From CAIOZW01 sp049317725 (lineage in GTDB: Bacteria > Acidobacteriota > Blastocatellia > RBC074): a stretch of 61,258 bases of DNA. Positions 26,210-34,565 of the stretch are shown here, piece by piece. Numbering within the stretch: the first letter of the stretch is position 1; the number at the start of each line of letters is the position of its first letter. The notes below the pieces were generated by a model. The model was given only the letters and a program-made list of their open reading frames with translations. It was not told the origin of the DNA and ran no database searches. The position numbers and the translations under genes are program-made. Location: assembly GCA_049317725.1 (NCBI GenBank), contig JBMOHS010000002.1, forward strand, positions 1 through 61,258. Direction: 5' to 3'.

Positions 26210-27562
26210 TCAATCGTCGATCGATTGACCAACCAGCAACCGGAATCGCCACCCCGTCTCGTCGTCAGCGACGTCCCGGGTCTGCTTCATCAGGATCCCA
26301 ATGACACCTTCCTGAGGGTCGGCGAAGAACTGGGTGTTGAAGTATCCGCCCCAATCGAAGGTCCCAATGCTCCCCTGTCCCCCGCTGGCGACGCCCCGCT
26401 CCGTGACCAGACCAAAGGCCAGTCCATACTGCGCGCGCTCGTTAGTCCAGTAGTCGCGGGACATCTGCGGCGACATGATCGTCGCAATCGTCGTGCGGCT
26501 GAGGAACCGTTTTCCGCCCAACTCTCCGCCGTTGAGGTACATCTGCAGAAAGGTTGCGTAGTCCCGCGCCGTACTGCAGAGCCCCGCGCCGCCGGAGAAG
26601 AAGGACTTCGCCCCCTTGATCGGGTAGTCAGGATCGTAGAAGGTTACGGGATACGGGATCCAGCGACCGTTCTCCCGTTTGTGGACACGCACCAAGCGGT
26701 TGGCCTTCGCCTCTGGCAGGTAGAAGGCCGTGTCGTTCATTCCGAGCGGACGGAAGAGCCGCTCTTCCAGAAAGCGGTCGAAGGGTATTCCCGAGAGGAC
26801 CTCGACGAGGTAGCCGAGGACATCGAGCCCTTCGCTGTAGGTATACTTCTCGCCGGGGTGGTGGTGGAGGGGGAGACGGGCGAGCCGCCGGACACTCTCG
26901 CCGATCGTCACCCGCTCTGTCGTGAAGAGGTCGACCACGCCGGCCTTCTGGTAGAGCCGCTGAAACCGGGGATCCCCGTCGATCACCCCATACCCAAGTC
27001 CGGAAGTATGGGTCAGGAGGTGGCGGATGGTGATCTCCCGGCGAGCCGGTTCCCCCGTCCACGATCCATCCTCCTCCCGGTAGGTCTGGAGAACACGCAT
27101 CTCCTTGAACTCGGGGAGGAATTTCGAGATCGGATCGTCGAGCCGGAACCGGCCCTCTTCCCAGAGCATCATCACCGCGGTGGCGGTCATCGCCTTGCTC
27201 TGCGAAGCGATGCGGAAGATCGCCTCACGCTCCAACGGGCGTCCCGTCGCGACGTCCGCCAGCCCAAAAGCCTTGTGCAGGGCAATCTTGCCGCGCCGGG
27301 CGACCAGGGCGACCGCGCCGGGGATCTTCTGCTCGCGGATCGCCTCTTCCAGCATCCGCTCTATGCGGGCCAGCCGCTCCGCCGAGAGCCCCACCTCGCC
27401 CGGGGTGGCCGCCTCCGTTAATGGAGGCGTGATCCGTCCAGAGCGGGTCTGACCGGCGGTCAGCCCTCCCACACAGAGGATCACCACTCCCACGCAGAGG
27501 AGCGCCCAGAGAGAATTGCCCGCTGGGCACCACCGCGGCACAGTTGGCCGGTGCGTTCTCAT
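26210..27562 (-). CDS. Exported serine hydrolase, class C beta-lactamase/CubicO family
   Basis: This 450-residue protein has a signal peptide (LWALLCVGVVILCVGG). It carries the catalytic S-x-x-K at S120-Q-S-K123 (FRIASQSKAMTATAVM), RHLLTHTSGLGYG and YTYSEGLDVLGYLVEVLSG, where the usual Tyr-x-Asn is Y-S-E. The region GTFDWGGYFNTQFFADP replaces the KTG box. EstB-like esterases and D-aminopeptidases share this layout, so esterase or peptidase activity is more likely than beta-lactam resistance. GGAGG lies 9 bp before the ATG. It lies 21 bp downstream of icd and is probably co-transcribed. Confidence 0.87.
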   Translation of the reverse strand: MRTHRPTVPRWCPAGNSLWALLCVGVVILCVGGLTAGQTRSGRITPPLTEAATPGEVGLSAERLARIERMLEEAIREQKIPGAVALVARRGKIALHKAFGLADVATGRPLEREAIFRIASQSKAMTATAVMMLWEEGRFRLDDPISKFLPEFKEMRVLQTYREEDGSWTGEPARREITIRHLLTHTSGLGYGVIDGDPRFQRLYQKAGVVDLFTTERVTIGESVRRLARLPLHHHPGEKYTYSEGLDVLGYLVEVLSGIPFDRFLEERLFRPLGMNDTAFYLPEAKANRLVRVHKRENGRWIPYPVTFYDPDYPIKGAKSFFSGGAGLCSTARDYATFLQMYLNGGELGGKRFLSRTTIATIMSPQMSRDYWTNERAQYGLAFGLVTERGVASGGQGSIGTFDWGGYFNTQFFADPQEGVIGILMKQTRDVADDETGWRFRLLVGQSIDD

Positions 27563-27583
27563 CGTCGTTGCCTCCGTCTGCTG

Positions 27584-28969
27584 CTACTCCCCCTGCGCTT
27601 TGCTGAACATCGCCGTCGAGCCGCTCTGGTGCAACTTTTCGATGTGCATCCAGTCGTACTGGTGGCTGATCTCTGTCAAGAGGGGGTAGATCTCGGCGTC
27701 CGTCACGGGTTGGCTCGACCGGTAGCGCAGGCGGAACCAATCGACGAGGAAGATCTCGGGGGTTGGACCGGGATAGACCTTCGTTCCCCGATTCGAGATC
27801 AGCGAGAGTTCAAGGGGCCCGACGCGCTGCGGTGGTGTCGGAAGGCCCTGGCTCTGGACAAAGACGTCGACGCCGTAGAGGGACCATTCTGCTGGTTCCC
27901 GCTCCATCCCACGATGTGCAAAGGGGCCACGGGCGGGAGCAAAGGCATTGGTCTGCCCAAGCTCGATCTCAGGGAGGGCTTCGATGATTGCTGCCGTATA
28001 CTCTTTGGTGCTGGCGGTGCCGCCGAGGTCCCGGGTCTTGATTCCCGCCCCGAGCACCGTCCGCAGTGCCGTCTCGATGCGCCTCGCCGATTCGGCGAAG
28101 CCAAGGTAGTAGAGCATCAGCGTCGACGAGAGGAGCATGGCTGTCGGGTTGGCAAGGCCTCGACCCGCAATATCTGGCGCGCTCCCGTGCACCGCCTCAA
28201 AAACAGCCCGATCGACCCCGATGTTGCCTCCCGGGGCCACACCCAGTCCCCCGACGAGCCCAGCGCAGAGATCGCTGACAATGTCTCCATACAGATTTGG
28301 CAGCACCATGACGTCGAACTGCTCCGGCCTCGTCACCAGCTGCATGCAGGCATTGTCGATGAGGATGTCATCGGCCATCAGCTCGGGATACTCCTCCGCC
28401 ACCTCGCGGAACGAATCGAGGAAGAGACCGTCCGACATCTTGTGAATATTGGCTTTGTGGACACATGTCAGGCGTCGCCGCCCCATCGACCGGGCCATCT
28501 CGAACGCATACCGGGCAATCGCCAAGCATCCCGGCCGGGTGACTACCTTGAGACACTGTGCGACATCGGGGGTCTGCCAGTGCTCGATCCCCCCATATGT
28601 ATCCTCGATGTTCTCCCGGACGAGGATCAGATCGATATTCTCAAAGCGGGTCTTGACGCCGGGGAGCGTCTTGGCGGGACGGACGTTGGCAAACAGGTCG
28701 AGGGATTTGCGAATCGTCACGTTGACGCTCTTGTGCCCTCCACCCACCGGGGTCGTTGTTGGCCCCTTGAGGGCCACCTTGTGACGGCGGATCTTCTCGA
28801 GCGTCTCCTCCGGAATTCCATTGCCATACTTCTCGACGCAGGCGAGTCCGGCCTCGGCCTCTTCCCACTCGATCGGGACGTTGAGCGCGCTGATGATCTC
28901 CATGACGGCTTCGGTGATCTCAGGACCGATGCCGTCGCCTTTGATGATGCTGACGGTTCTCTTCTCCAT
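27584..28969 (-). CDS. icd: Isocitrate dehydrogenase (Thermus-type, C-terminally extended)
   Basis: This 461-residue beta-decarboxylating dehydrogenase has IIKGDGIGPEI at 8-18, VALKGPTTTPVGGGHKSVNV, substrate residues in RENIEDTYGGIEH, metal-site NLYGDIVSDL and cofactor loop VHGSAPDIAGRG. After the core (about 335) it has an extra domain (GVDVFVQSQGLP, ISNRGTKVYP, DWMHIEKLHQ) ending FSKAQGE. That domain closely matches my recollection of the Thermus thermophilus enzyme. It makes 2-oxoglutarate in the TCA cycle; 3-isopropylmalate dehydrogenase is excluded by the extension. The start at 28969 is the first ATG aligning with the family. Confidence 0.9.
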   Translation of the reverse strand: MEKRTVSIIKGDGIGPEITEAVMEIISALNVPIEWEEAEAGLACVEKYGNGIPEETLEKIRRHKVALKGPTTTPVGGGHKSVNVTIRKSLDLFANVRPAKTLPGVKTRFENIDLILVRENIEDTYGGIEHWQTPDVAQCLKVVTRPGCLAIARYAFEMARSMGRRRLTCVHKANIHKMSDGLFLDSFREVAEEYPELMADDILIDNACMQLVTRPEQFDVMVLPNLYGDIVSDLCAGLVGGLGVAPGGNIGVDRAVFEAVHGSAPDIAGRGLANPTAMLLSSTLMLYYLGFAESARRIETALRTVLGAGIKTRDLGGTASTKEYTAAIIEALPEIELGQTNAFAPARGPFAHRGMEREPAEWSLYGVDVFVQSQGLPTPPQRVGPLELSLISNRGTKVYPGPTPEIFLVDWFRLRYRSSQPVTDAEIYPLLTEISHQYDWMHIEKLHQSGSTAMFSKAQGE

Positions 28970-29603
28970 TGCCTCTCTCAATCCGTTAAGGGCCAATCGT
29001 GTCTGGTCGCCGGTCTTCTTCCAGATGCTTTCTTGATCACCACGCTTCCGCGCGAGGATCGATGTGATCGTGGAACGCAGAACCCTCTTCAACGAGTGGA
29101 TCTGGACAATCCGGGGCGCTGATCGGAACGTCGTCTGGATTTGAGCATGCCATTCCAGCGGCCGTCAACGCTGCCCCCCCCTCTTTCCCAGAGCGGCTGT
29201 TGCGCGAGGCGGACCAGCGCTGCTGCTTGCATGCCGCTTCGGGATTGCGTATGCTTCCCAGTTTATGGAGTTCTGGCAGGAGACCCTGTTGGAGAACCAA
29301 GATATCTCGTAATTACCCACGCAACGGAAGACGAGATGGAACTACGGAGACACCGAGATCACCGAGAAGAAGGTTGGAAATGGGGTCTGGCCAACAGACG
29401 ACGAATTTGGATCAGATGGAGCTGTCATCATTCGCAGGTAGGATACCTTGAAGTTCACCAATGCGGTGAGTAGTTCCGAAATATCTTGAATATCTTGGCA
29501 GAGTGACGCTGCGCCCTCATTCCACCCCTCTTCTTCGTGGTTGGAGACAATGGCCCGCAGCAATTCGCAACAAAATTCGCAAAGATTGGATTGAGTGGTG
29601 CGC
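28970..29603. other. Long intergenic region upstream of icd and the DHH gene
   Basis: These 634 bp separate divergent genes. No ORF in it has recognisable family features. From 29341 to 29474 it contains a degenerate dispersed element described separately. The remainder presumably includes the icd promoter. Confidence 0.6.
29341..29474. repeat. Diverged dispersed element, copy A
   Basis: The segment 29341-29374 (containing CACCGAGATCACCGAG) and 29438-29474 (containing ATGCGGTGAGTAGT) correspond to 42363-42397 and 42396-42430 in a second copy. Copy A has about 60 extra bases in the middle. 'CACGGAGAGCACGGAGA'-like sequences of this kind are common around GxxExxY-protein genes and as gene scars in many bacteria. 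No intact gene remains here. Confidence 0.55.
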
Positions 29604-30563
29604 ATGGGCAAACTCAAGATCTGCTATCACGGGAACTGTTTTGATGGAGTCTCTTCCGCAGCCGTCTTTTCCCGTTTGTACGAGGAGCGGCTGCGACCAG
29701 GGTGGGAGCGGGCTTTCGAGCCCATGATGCACCGGGCAGGGGCGCTCTTCGATGAGCACGCCTTTGACGGTGACGAGAATGCCATCGTCGACTTTAAGTA
29801 CAGCAGCTCCCCGCGGTTGACGTGGTGGTTCGATCACCACAAGAGCGCCTTTCTGACGCCGGAGGACGAAGCCCACTTTCGCGCTGATACGAGTGGGCGG
29901 AAGTTCCTCGACGCTGGATACAAGTCGTGCACCAAATTCATTGCCGACATCGGGGCGAGTCGGTTTGGCTTCGATCCCGCCCCCTTGGCGGAGTTGGTCG
30001 ATTGGGCCAATCGGATTGATGGCGCCCTCTACGACAGCCCTGAGGAGCCCGTGGGAATGCACCATCCGGCCTTTCTTCTGGCGATGGTCATCGAGGCTGA
30101 TCGGGATCCAGCCCTCATCGAGCGCATCATTCGCGATCTGCAGGTGCGCTCTCTTTCGGAGGTCGCGCAGTTGGACTATGTGCGGGAGCGCTTGGAGCCG
30201 CTGACGGAGCGCCACCGGCAAGCGATCGAGACGATTCGGTTACGCTCGGTCGTCACTGGACGAGTGATCTTCTTTGACGTGGCGGGCGATGATATGGAGG
30301 GGTATAACAAGTTCATCCCCTACTATCTCCATCCAGAGGTCACCTATAGCGTCAGCGTCAGCCAGTCCTCCTATCGATCGAAGGTCTCGGTCGGCTCAAA
30401 TCCCTGGGCACCGCAGCCACGCACCCACGACTTGGCAGCGATCTGTGAGCGCTATGGCGGAGGTGGCCACGCGGTGGTGGCGGCGATCTCCCTCCCCCCT
30501 GGTGAGCTGGACGACGCCCGGCGGATCGCCCAAGAGGTCGTCACCGAACTGTTGCGCGGATAG
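29604..30563 (+). CDS. DHH-family phosphoesterase
   Basis: This 319-residue protein has an N-terminal metal motif variant YHGNCFDGVSSAAVF (C-x-D-G type), a second Asp in IVDFKY, the DHH motif WWFDHHKSAF (about residue 77) and a C-terminal DHHA1 signature YGGGGHAVVAA. The family hydrolyses phosphodiesters (nanoRNA, cyclic dinucleotides, pAp); the C-x-DG variant is closest in pattern to NrnB-like enzymes. It is a soluble enzyme needing Mn. GTG codons at 29595 and 29598 are alternative starts in frame. It is followed by queF after 119 bp. Confidence 0.85.
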   Translation: MGKLKICYHGNCFDGVSSAAVFSRLYEERLRPGWERAFEPMMHRAGALFDEHAFDGDENAIVDFKYSSSPRLTWWFDHHKSAFLTPEDEAHFRADTSGRKFLDAGYKSCTKFIADIGASRFGFDPAPLAELVDWANRIDGALYDSPEEPVGMHHPAFLLAMVIEADRDPALIERIIRDLQVRSLSEVAQLDYVRERLEPLTERHRQAIETIRLRSVVTGRVIFFDVAGDDMEGYNKFIPYYLHPEVTYSVSVSQSSYRSKVSVGSNPWAPQPRTHDLAAICERYGGGGHAVVAAISLPPGELDDARRIAQEVVTELLRG

Positions 30564-30682
30564 ATCGGATAGAGCGGATGAAATGGCCGTTCGGTTGGGT
30601 GAGCGGGTCCGCCACTTCAGTCAGGACCAGCGCCTCCCTGAATGGACGGAGTCAGACTCGACTGAATCGAAAGGATCCTACA

Positions 30683-31210
30683 ATGATGATGAAGAAGAGC
30701 AGAGCCACGGCAGGTCTTCCAGCGACAGCTTCTCCCGATCGGCCAGCCGGGCGGCCGCGGCTCTCCCCGCCTCCCGTCCGCGAGATTACGCCAGAGGCCG
30801 GCATCGAGATTCGGTCGACTCCGCCGGAGGAGATGAACCTCTCTCCGCTCGACACGTTCGCCTACGACTATCCCGGCTCCCGCATTGAGATCAGCTTTAC
30901 CTCGGAGGAGTTCACCGCGATCTGCCCCTTCTCCGACTTTCCGGATTTTGCGACCCTCCATCTGCGGTACGTTCCCCACCTGCGCTGCATCGAGCTGAAA
31001 TCGCTCAAGCTCTATATCAACTCCTTCCGGGGGGTGAAGATCTTTCACGAACACGTCATCAATCAGATCCGCCAGGACTTAGTCGAGGCTTGCGATCCCT
31101 TGGAGTTGACGATCGAGGGAGATTTTCACGTACGGGGAAACATCAAGACGGTCGTACGAACGAGCTATACGCGCCCAGCCTCTTCGCGGCCCCGCGCGGG
31201 TCGGCGGTGA
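30683..31210 (+). CDS. queF: NADPH-dependent 7-cyano-7-deazaguanine reductase (QueF)
   Basis: This 175-residue protein has an unrelated low-complexity N-terminus (1-60), then the QueF core: TSEEFTAICPFSDFPDFATL with the catalytic Cys and Asp, ELKSLKLYINSFRGVKIFHE with substrate-binding Glu and His, and DFHVRGNIKT. It reduces preQ0 to preQ1 for queuosine tRNA modification. Three consecutive ATGs occur; 30683 has AAAGGA 8 bp upstream. This is the short, unimodular type. No other que gene is present. Confidence 0.92.
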   Translation: MMMKKSRATAGLPATASPDRPAGRPRLSPPPVREITPEAGIEIRSTPPEEMNLSPLDTFAYDYPGSRIEISFTSEEFTAICPFSDFPDFATLHLRYVPHLRCIELKSLKLYINSFRGVKIFHEHVINQIRQDLVEACDPLELTIEGDFHVRGNIKTVVRTSYTRPASSRPRAGRR

Positions 31211-31276
31211 GCGGGCCGTCTGCCAGTTGAAGAGGTCGAGAGAACGGTTGGTCCGGACGAAAGAGGAGGGGGGGCG

Positions 31277-31984
31277 ATGTTCTGTCCACGATGTGCCAGC
31301 ACCGCGATCGAAGGGCAACGCTTCTGTCGGAGTTGCGGGATGAACCTCGGCGTGATCCTCGACGCGATCGAGGGCAAACGGGGACCGATCGATTTTGAGA
31401 CGCTCAAGCGAGACTTGCGCGACCTCGGAGCCAACCTGCGGAGCGGGTTCGAAGGTGCGGGCAGCGCGATCAAACGGACCGCGCGCCTCGATGCCGGCGG
31501 GGCAGGTGGGATGGTCTCGGGTACCGACGCAGCACCACAGACCTCCGGTTCATCTCCCCGGCGGGAAGGGAAGCGCTCCCGGACCGCCCGTTCCCGAACG
31601 GAGAGCTTTCAACGCGCCGTGGAGTCCCTGCTGGGCGGCGGTGCCATGCTGGGGGTCTGGGCCTTCCTGCTCCATCGAGCCTATGGGGCAGGCCTCTTGG
31701 AGAGCCTCGCCCGAGTGATCACGCAGGAGTCTGGCTACCTCATCCAGGGCTTGCCAGAGGTCCTGGAATCGCTCTGGGTATTGGCCCTGATCCCGATCGG
31801 TCAGGGAGTCGGACACCTCATCAATGGGATCTTCTTTGCGCCGAAGGCCGCCCCTCAACCGGCTGGACCTGCGCCTGTCGACCTCCCTCAGCCAATGCCA
31901 GCCGCCGAGAGGATCCCCCCATCGGCCGTCAGCGTGACCGAGGATCCAACCCTTCGGCTACTCCAGAAGGAGGAGTCTCTCTGA
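31277..31984 (+). CDS. Zinc-ribbon membrane protein
   Basis: This 235-residue protein has a zinc ribbon at its N-terminus (C3-x2-C6 and C17-x2-C20, MFCPRCASTAIEGQRFCRSC), a helical segment rich in Asp and Arg (36-70), a basic linker and two hydrophobic segments (about 122-142 and 165-190). A proline-rich tail follows. The architecture recalls the many acidobacterial zinc-ribbon proteins of unknown function. AGGAGGGGGGG precedes the ATG, an unusually strong ribosome site. Confidence 0.75.
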   Translation: MFCPRCASTAIEGQRFCRSCGMNLGVILDAIEGKRGPIDFETLKRDLRDLGANLRSGFEGAGSAIKRTARLDAGGAGGMVSGTDAAPQTSGSSPRREGKRSRTARSRTESFQRAVESLLGGGAMLGVWAFLLHRAYGAGLLESLARVITQESGYLIQGLPEVLESLWVLALIPIGQGVGHLINGIFFAPKAAPQPAGPAPVDLPQPMPAAERIPPSAVSVTEDPTLRLLQKEESL

Positions 31985-31990
31985 GGACGC

Positions 31991-32006
31991 TCCTCCGTCG
32001 GGAGGA
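31991..32006. terminator. Hairpin between convergent zinc-ribbon and ribBA genes
   Basis: TCCTCC (31991-31996) and GGAGGA (32001-32006) enclose the loop GTCG. There is no T-run on either side, so termination is possible but not assured. Confidence 0.4.
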
Positions 32007-32007
32007 A

Positions 32008-33153
32008 TCAGACATCGAGGGGGAGGTGCTCGACGATCTCCAGTTGAAACCCTTCGAGAGCCGAGAGTCTCGGCGGACGGTTGGTGAGGAGTCGCAATTT
32101 GCGTACGCCCAGGTCGTGGAGAATCTGGGCTCCTGTGCCGTAGTCGCGGACTTCTCGCATCAGGTCGCTGCCGTCGGAGCGCTCGCTTGTCCCCCCCGCT
32201 TCCAGCAGAGAGCCCGCTCCATGATAGTGGGTCAGTTGATCCGCGAGTCCGACCCCCTCCATCTCCTGTTTAAGGTAAAGGACGATGCCCCTGCCAGCTT
32301 CCCGGATCAGGCGCAGCGCAACCTGGAGATGCGCGCCGTGACTGTCGTGTAAGCTCCCAAAGACATCACTGAGGACCGACTGGGTATGGACCCGGACGAG
32401 GATGGGCGTCTCTGGATCGATCTCACCCATGACCATGGCAAGGTGGACCTCCTGGTTGAGCTGGTTCTGGTAGGCGATCGCCCGGAAGTCGCCGTGGATG
32501 GTCGGGACGACCGCCTCGGTCAGCCGTTGGACCGAGCGTTCCGTGCGGATTCGGTAACGAATCAGATCGGCGACGGAGATGATGCGCAGTCCGTGCCGCG
32601 CGGCGAAGGACTCCAATTCGGGCAGTCTCGACATCGTCCCGTCATCGTTCATGATCTCGCAGATGACGCCGGAAGGGTGCAGCCCGGCGAGGCGGGCAAG
32701 ATCGACGCTCGCCTCGGTCTGCCCCGGCCGCATGAGGACTCCCCCTGGACGAGCCCGGAGCGGAAAGATGTGGCCAGGCCGAACCAGATCGGTGGGGCTC
32801 GCTCCTGGGGCGACGGCCGTCAGAATGGTTGTTGCCCGGTCTGCCGCCGAGATTCCCGTGGTCACTCCCTGCCGCGCCTCGATCGAGACGGTGAAGGCGG
32901 TTCCAAAGCGGGTCCCGTTCTCCTGATCTGTCACCTGGAGCGGGAGCTGGAGCGTCCGGCACTGCTCCTCCGTCAGGGAGAGGCAGATCAGCCCTCGTCC
33001 TTCCCGCGCCATGAAGTTGATGATCTCGGGCGTCACCTTCTCGGCGGCACAGGCGAGATCCCCTTCGTTCTCCCGGTCTTCATCATCGACGATGATGACC
33101 ATCCGTCCAGCTTGAATGTCAGCGATCGCTTCTGCAATGGTCGCAAGCGGCAT
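32008..33153 (-). CDS. ribBA: RibBA-like protein with degenerate GTP cyclohydrolase II half
   Basis: This 381-residue protein has a DHBP synthase (RibB) domain, about 1-205 (DDEDRENEGDLACA, TTGISAADRA, RPGHIFPL), and a RibA domain, about 206-381. In the RibA half the zinc cysteines of E. coli RibA (C54, C65, C67) align without gaps to Ser, Asp and His (HTQSVLSDVFGSLHDSHG). QEGRxIGL reads QEMEGVGL and the VEAN motif is gone; Tyr105 and Arg128 equivalents remain. In the RibB half the metal-binding GHTEA His (E. coli H153) is Gln (PGQTEASVDLARL). It is the last gene of a six-gene minus-strand operon, 5 bp after ribE. GTP cyclohydrolase II activity is unlikely; DHBP synthase activity uncertain. 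Confidence 0.85.
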   Translation of the reverse strand: MPLATIAEAIADIQAGRMVIIVDDEDRENEGDLACAAEKVTPEIINFMAREGRGLICLSLTEEQCRTLQLPLQVTDQENGTRFGTAFTVSIEARQGVTTGISAADRATTILTAVAPGASPTDLVRPGHIFPLRARPGGVLMRPGQTEASVDLARLAGLHPSGVICEIMNDDGTMSRLPELESFAARHGLRIISVADLIRYRIRTERSVQRLTEAVVPTIHGDFRAIAYQNQLNQEVHLAMVMGEIDPETPILVRVHTQSVLSDVFGSLHDSHGAHLQVALRLIREAGRGIVLYLKQEMEGVGLADQLTHYHGAGSLLEAGGTSERSDGSDLMREVRDYGTGAQILHDLGVRKLRLLTNRPPRLSALEGFQLEIVEHLPLDV

Positions 33154-33158
33154 AATCG

Positions 33159-33815
33159 TCAGTAACCCCAATCCTGCAGTTGTTCGAGCGTGAGGGCCCC
33201 TCCCTCTCTTTTGGGTGAGGAAGGGAGGCGAGGATCGAGCATCCGCTCGACATATTTGGCGATGATATCGACTTCAAGGTTGACGACGGCCCCGGGGCCA
33301 CGGGTCTGCAGATTGGTCGCCCGCCAAGTCTGAGGGATGACTGCAATCTCGAACCACTGATCGGTCAGACGGGCAATCGTCAGGCTGATGCCGTCCACTG
33401 CCACTGACCCCTTTTCGACAAAGTAACGCCCCAATTCGGGCGGATAGGAGATGCGGATGACCCAGCCATCGCCGGACGGCTGGGCCTCCAGCCAGTGCCC
33501 CGTGGCGTCGACGTGCCCCTGGACGAGGTGCCCTCCCATTCTGGTCGTCGGCGTGAGGGCCCGTTCCAGGTTGACGCTCGTTCCGGTGGAGACCGACTGC
33601 AGGCTGGTCCGACGGACGGTCTCGGCCGACATGTCGGCTCTGAAAAATTGGGAACCGAGGGTAACGGCGGTCAGGCAGACTCCGTTGACGGCGATGCTGT
33701 CCCCGATGCGGGTGCCTTCGAGGATCCTCCCTGCCGCGATCTCGATCCGAGCCCCTGCCCGCCCCGGGACGAGGCTTCTCACTGTACCCAGCTCTTCAAT
33801 GATGCCAGTGAACAT
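33159..33815 (-). CDS. ribE: Riboflavin synthase alpha chain
   Basis: This 218-residue protein has the two lumazine-binding repeats (about 1-97 and 98-195). It begins MFTGIIEELGTV, has GDSIAVNGVCLTAV with the conserved Cys, and GGHLVQGHVDATG opening the second repeat. It dismutates two lumazines to riboflavin. The C-terminal 20 residues are variable. It starts 12 bp after cmk and is followed 5 bp later by ribBA. No FMN riboswitch was seen upstream. Confidence 0.95.
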   Translation of the reverse strand: MFTGIIEELGTVRSLVPGRAGARIEIAAGRILEGTRIGDSIAVNGVCLTAVTLGSQFFRADMSAETVRRTSLQSVSTGTSVNLERALTPTTRMGGHLVQGHVDATGHWLEAQPSGDGWVIRISYPPELGRYFVEKGSVAVDGISLTIARLTDQWFEIAVIPQTWRATNLQTRGPGAVVNLEVDIIAKYVERMLDPRLPSSPKREGGALTLEQLQDWGY

Positions 33816-33827
33816 ATTCGATCGTTT

Positions 33828-34565
33828 TCACCTCTCCTGGCTTGGCTGGTCTGGACGATCTGGCGGTGCTGGAAGGCACGCCAGAATGGCCTCGATCACG
33901 CTATCGATGGTCATCTCCGAAGAGTCGAGGTAGAGGGCATCTGCCGCCTGGACGAGCGGAGAGTCGGCGCGACTCCGATCCCGTGCGTCCCGCTCCTCGA
34001 TCTCCATCTGAATCTGCGCGAGCGGCGGGCTCGCCGGGCCCCGCTGCTGCTCCTCCAGCCAGCGACGCTGGGCCCGAGCCTGCGCCGTCGCGTCGAGAAA
34101 GACCTTGATGTCGGCGTTGGGAAAGACGTGCGTCCCGATGTCCCGCCCCTCCATAACGACCCCGCCGTCGGTGCCGAGCGCTTGCTGTTGGGCGACCAGT
34201 GCGCGTCGGACCGCAGGAATTGCTGAGACGATCGAGGCAGCTCGACTGATCTCTGGCGTGACGATGGCCCGGGTGACGACCTGACCATCGATCTCCACTT
34301 CCAGCGCGTCGACTGGCCCACTCAACTCGATGACGGCACGCCGGGCGAGGTTTCCGATCGCTTCCACATCCTCCAGGGCAATTCCCTCCGCCAGTGCCTT
34401 CCAGGCAACGGCGCGGTACATGGCCCCAGTATTGATGAAGAGATAGCCGAGCCGCCGGGCGATTTCGCGCGCGATCGTACTCTTTCCCGCGCCGGCCGGG
34501 CCATCGATCGCGATAATCAGCCCCTTCTGCCCCTTATACCCCTTATGCCCCTTATGCTTGGTCAT
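33828..34565 (-). CDS. cmk: Cytidylate kinase
   Basis: This 245-residue protein has an N-terminal repeat peptide KHKGHKGYKGQKG (3-15). The P-loop AIDGPAGAGKSTIAREIA (about 19-36), YLFINTGAMYRAVAW, VMEGRDIGTHVFP and the lid arginines in ERDARDRSRADSPL follow. It phosphorylates CMP and dCMP. The ATG at 34565 has AGGGGG upstream and overlaps the end of ltaE by 14 bp. The N-terminal peptide is encoded by a 9-bp tandem repeat and is not part of the kinase fold. Confidence 0.95.
   Translation of the reverse strand: MTKHKGHKGYKGQKGLIIAIDGPAGAGKSTIAREIARRLGYLFINTGAMYRAVAWKALAEGIALEDVEAIGNLARRAVIELSGPVDALEVEIDGQVVTRAIVTPEISRAASIVSAIPAVRRALVAQQQALGTDGGVVMEGRDIGTHVFPNADIKVFLDATAQARAQRRWLEEQQRGPASPPLAQIQMEIEERDARDRSRADSPLVQAADALYLDSSEMTIDSVIEAILACLPAPPDRPDQPSQER
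34521..34556. repeat. Four 9-bp tandem repeats at the ltaE/cmk junction
   Basis: Four units of CCCCTTATG (first two with one to two changes) occupy 34521-34556. On the minus strand they encode the Lys-Gly-rich N-terminus of cytidylate kinase. One unit also provides the TAA stop of ltaE. The unit length is a multiple of three, so copy-number changes would keep the cmk frame. Confidence 0.85.

Noticed and set aside
26210..27562. A true beta-lactamase resistance gene
   Set aside because: The SxxK motif is present, but the Tyr-x-Asn and KTG boxes are not canonical; the layout fits CubicO/EstB-like hydrolases.
27551..29122. A 523-codon plus-strand frame opposite icd
   Set aside because: It is the mirror of isocitrate dehydrogenase, whose motifs are all intact on the minus strand.
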